Source of the DNA: JANQQJ01 sp046290575
Lineage (GTDB): Bacteria; Pseudomonadota; Alphaproteobacteria; SMXS01
Length of the DNA: 64,000 nucleotides
Assembly (NCBI GenBank): GCA_046290575.1
Contig: JBKAGX010000005.1
Span: 143,350-207,349, forward strand
Reading direction: 5' to 3'
Within the stretch, counting starts at the first letter, position 1; each line of letters opens with the position of its first letter. Shown piece after piece: positions 62,593-64,000 of the stretch. The position numbers were made by a program, and so were the translations under genes. Under the pieces are notes generated by a model. That model was given only the letters and a program-made list of their open reading frames with translations, did not search any database and was not told the origin of the DNA.

Positions 62593-63081
62593 TTGAGTCG
62601 CGTGTCCTATTGCCCTGCTCCGCTTGGGTCGCAGACGGACAGCCTAGACCAGGTTCGCACCGCGACGGACATTTTCCGGGACCACCTGTCGCAGCTGAAT
62701 GTCACGCTCTTCAAGGATGGTTAGTTCTCGCTCGATGCGCTGAAGTCGAGCGTGAAGACCGCCGCCGACAGCATCCTGAACGAGCTGGTCGACAAGGCGC
62801 TGGGCGCGCTGCTGGAGCGGATCTTCCAGATCGGCGACGGCATGGGCGGCAAAGGGGTTGGCGGGTTCTTCTCCCAACTGTTTGGCAGTTTCGAGTTCGC
62901 CAAGGGCGGCATCATGACACCGCGCGGGCTGCAATCTTTCAGAACGCGACCGATCGAGTGGGCATTCCAGAAGGCCTATTTCAGCGGCAGGCAACCCGTT
63001 TCAATCAAAGTCTCGCTGCAACGGGGCGTTGCATGTTCCCATATAACCTTTGGCAAGTACGCGGAGTCCAGTCAGGGGTAA
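62593..63081 (+). pseudogene. Tape-measure protein, broken (GTA g11-like)
   Basis: From a TTG at 62593 the frame reads 43 codons (SLDQVRTATDIFRDHLSQLN) to a TAG at 62722-62724. It continues in the same frame with FSLDALKSSVKTAADSILNE, ELVDKALGALLERIF and a Gly-rich FAKGGIMTPRG stretch. That is the GTA short tape-measure pattern, including the FAKGG segment near its C-terminus. After about 62935 the frame runs into sequence antisense to an inserted gene, so the native C-terminus is gone. Nonsense plus truncation make it non-functional unless the TAG is read through. Confidence 0.8.
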
Positions 63082-63615
63082 GATAATTCTCTTCGGCCCG
63101 TTATCGGAGAGTTTGTACATCACTTCCATCTCCGTGCCGTAGAGCAAACTGGCGTAATTGCCCCGGCTTACATCGTCTGATGTATTGGCAACAGCGTCTG
63201 CATGAACGATTCGAGCGCGAAAGTAGTCCTTCATTTGATCGTCAGAAGAGTCTTTACCGGTTAGCGAATGATCGCGGAATGTAACATTCTGCCGGCCAAT
63301 TTTGATCAAAATCTCGCCACCCTCGTCGAAGCCGCCTGGTGTTCGTGTTGTTAGTTCCAATTCGATTGAGCACGCGATGTGGTCTTCCTCATCGTGCGGA
63401 AATCTTTGGAACGCAAAGCAAACTTCGATTTCTTCTGTTAGCGAGCCCTCATAGCAATAGTAAGTCAGTACGTATTGCCGGTTGGCGTCCTGCAGTTGAA
63501 CATATGATGTTCCCACCCAGGGACCGTGATCGAATCCGACCGGCCCCTGAATGTGTGCAAGGCTGCCGCCCGTAAGGAGCAGGGCGAGCATGCAAGCCGT
63601 AACAGTTTTCATCAT
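63001..63615 (-). CDS. Secreted protein of unknown family
   Basis: A 204-residue protein from an ATG at 63615 (a second ATG follows directly) with AGAGGAA upstream. The signal peptide (KTVTACMLALLLTGGSLA) is followed by a β-rich mature part with three or four Cys: YVLTYYCYEGSLTEEIEVCF, HIACSIELELTTRTPGGFDE and a final GYMGTCNAPLQ. A longer frame to 63786 lacks a signal peptide at its start and is rejected. It truncates the tape-measure gene, antisense, like the two other secreted-protein genes upstream. Confidence 0.65.
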   Translation of the reverse strand: MMKTVTACMLALLLTGGSLAHIQGPVGFDHGPWVGTSYVQLQDANRQYVLTYYCYEGSLTEEIEVCFAFQRFPHDEEDHIACSIELELTTRTPGGFDEGGEILIKIGRQNVTFRDHSLTGKDSSDDQMKDYFRARIVHADAVANTSDDVSRGNYASLLYGTEMEVMYKLSDNGPKRIILPLTGLRVLAKGYMGTCNAPLQRDFD

Positions 63616-63912
63616 GTCCCATTTCCTCTTGGTAGAAGCGGTGGATTTGAATTTGCTATTGTACTGGAGTCTCGAGCGAGACTGATTGCAATTCTGCATT
63701 GAATCCCTCACCAGCTCGCCTGGCTCCGTCATCTGTAGAACGAGTTGTTGGACGCAGTGTTCCTCCAAGCGGAAGACGACGGTCACCTCGGTCCCGTGCA
63801 GGAGGGACGCTTCAAGAGACCAATGACAAATGCGTACCTGATCGTGTTTTCATGTGTCTACAACTAAAAATTGTCCAACCTGATCAGCAGGTAGCCGATT
63901 ATTGGAGCTGAA
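63616..63912. other. Gap upstream of last gene
   Basis: 297 bases. A 70-codon plus-strand frame (63699-63911) ends 1 base before the next ATG but has no ribosome site or recognisable domain, so I do not call it. The region probably holds the divergent promoters. Confidence 0.4.
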
Positions 63913-64000
63913 ATGCCAAAAGAAAAAGTAACAGTTGGTGTTGAGATTGTCCCGGAGAACCTGGGCAAGTCCTTCGGGAAAAACTCTCCCATTGTCAAAG
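63913..64000 (+). CDS. Start of an unknown gene (continues past window)
   Basis: An ATG with TTGGAG 5 bases upstream and 29 readable codons (MPKEKVTVGVEIVPENLGKS). It is divergent from the secreted-protein gene, in the place where the other units carry their plus-strand partner. Too short to classify. Confidence 0.55.
   Translation, partial: MPKEKVTVGVEIVPENLGKSFGKNSPIVK

Noticed and set aside
62610..63086. 158-codon frame overlapping the tape measure
   Set aside because: It runs in another frame of the broken tape-measure gene; it is Arg/Pro/Gly-rich shadow sequence with no domain.
63699..63911. 70-codon plus-strand frame before the last gene
   Set aside because: No ribosome site or domain, Arg/Pro-rich, in the divergent promoter region; not enough to call a gene.

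Overview
The window comes from an alphaproteobacterium; the order cannot be fixed from this sequence. The evidence is a circularly permuted (two-piece) tmRNA gene, a gene-transfer-agent (GTA)-type head-tail cluster, Irr/ICE-like boxes in front of katG, and an alphaproteobacterial palindromic repeat. GC content is high through most of the window but drops visibly in the last 16 kb.

Layout. 0-2 kb: a secreted animal-type haem peroxidase (cut by the window edge) and the permuted tmRNA, both on the minus strand. 2-9 kb: thyA-folA-cupin, convergent mrp, then hflK-hflC-DUF2065 and a Deg/HtrA protease. 9-16.5 kb: serB split by an in-frame stop, miaA, ilvB-ilvH-ilvC, and leuA behind a possible leucine-rich leader peptide. 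16.6-22.2 kb: the rod-shape operon mreB-mreC-mreD-mrdA-rodA. 22.2-25.3 kb: katG with two Irr-type boxes, a DUF427 gene and tRNA-Lys(CTT). 25.3-33 kb: glycosyltransferase, Rap1a-like secreted protein, acyl-CoA dehydrogenase, hybrid histidine kinase, and a small gene encoding a YGYGDA-repeat peptide coupled to an unknown 244-residue protein, divergent from an MshEN-AAA+ ATPase. 33-41.3 kb: a probable catabolic island (SDR, TetR, TonB receptor, PPOX-fold protein, carotenoid/stilbene-type oxygenase, MDR reductase). 41.3-45.8 kb: small genes, a DUF2975/XRE pair and two tandem related MFS transporters.

45.9-64 kb is accessory and phage-like. It begins with a CI/LexA-type repressor facing a rightward early operon across three operators, then a TPR gene and a sulfotransferase. 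A rightward structural cluster follows: LamG and fibre-adaptor genes, small and large terminase, portal, prohead protease, HK97 capsid, connectors, tail tube, tail chaperones and tape measure, in GTA order. This cluster is interrupted by AT-richer units that each carry a minus-strand gene for a secreted or membrane protein, divergent from a plus-strand gene. One unit is fused in frame to the prohead protease, another truncates the end of that protease, and a third truncates a tape-measure gene that already has an internal TAG. No integrase or attachment site was seen.

How the parts work together: most of 2-25 kb is ordinary housekeeping (nucleotide, branched-chain amino acid, envelope-elongation and membrane quality-control functions). 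The less ordinary parts are the interrupted GTA-like cluster, the repeat-peptide operon and the split serB. Gene identities rest on motif recognition by eye; no searches were run.
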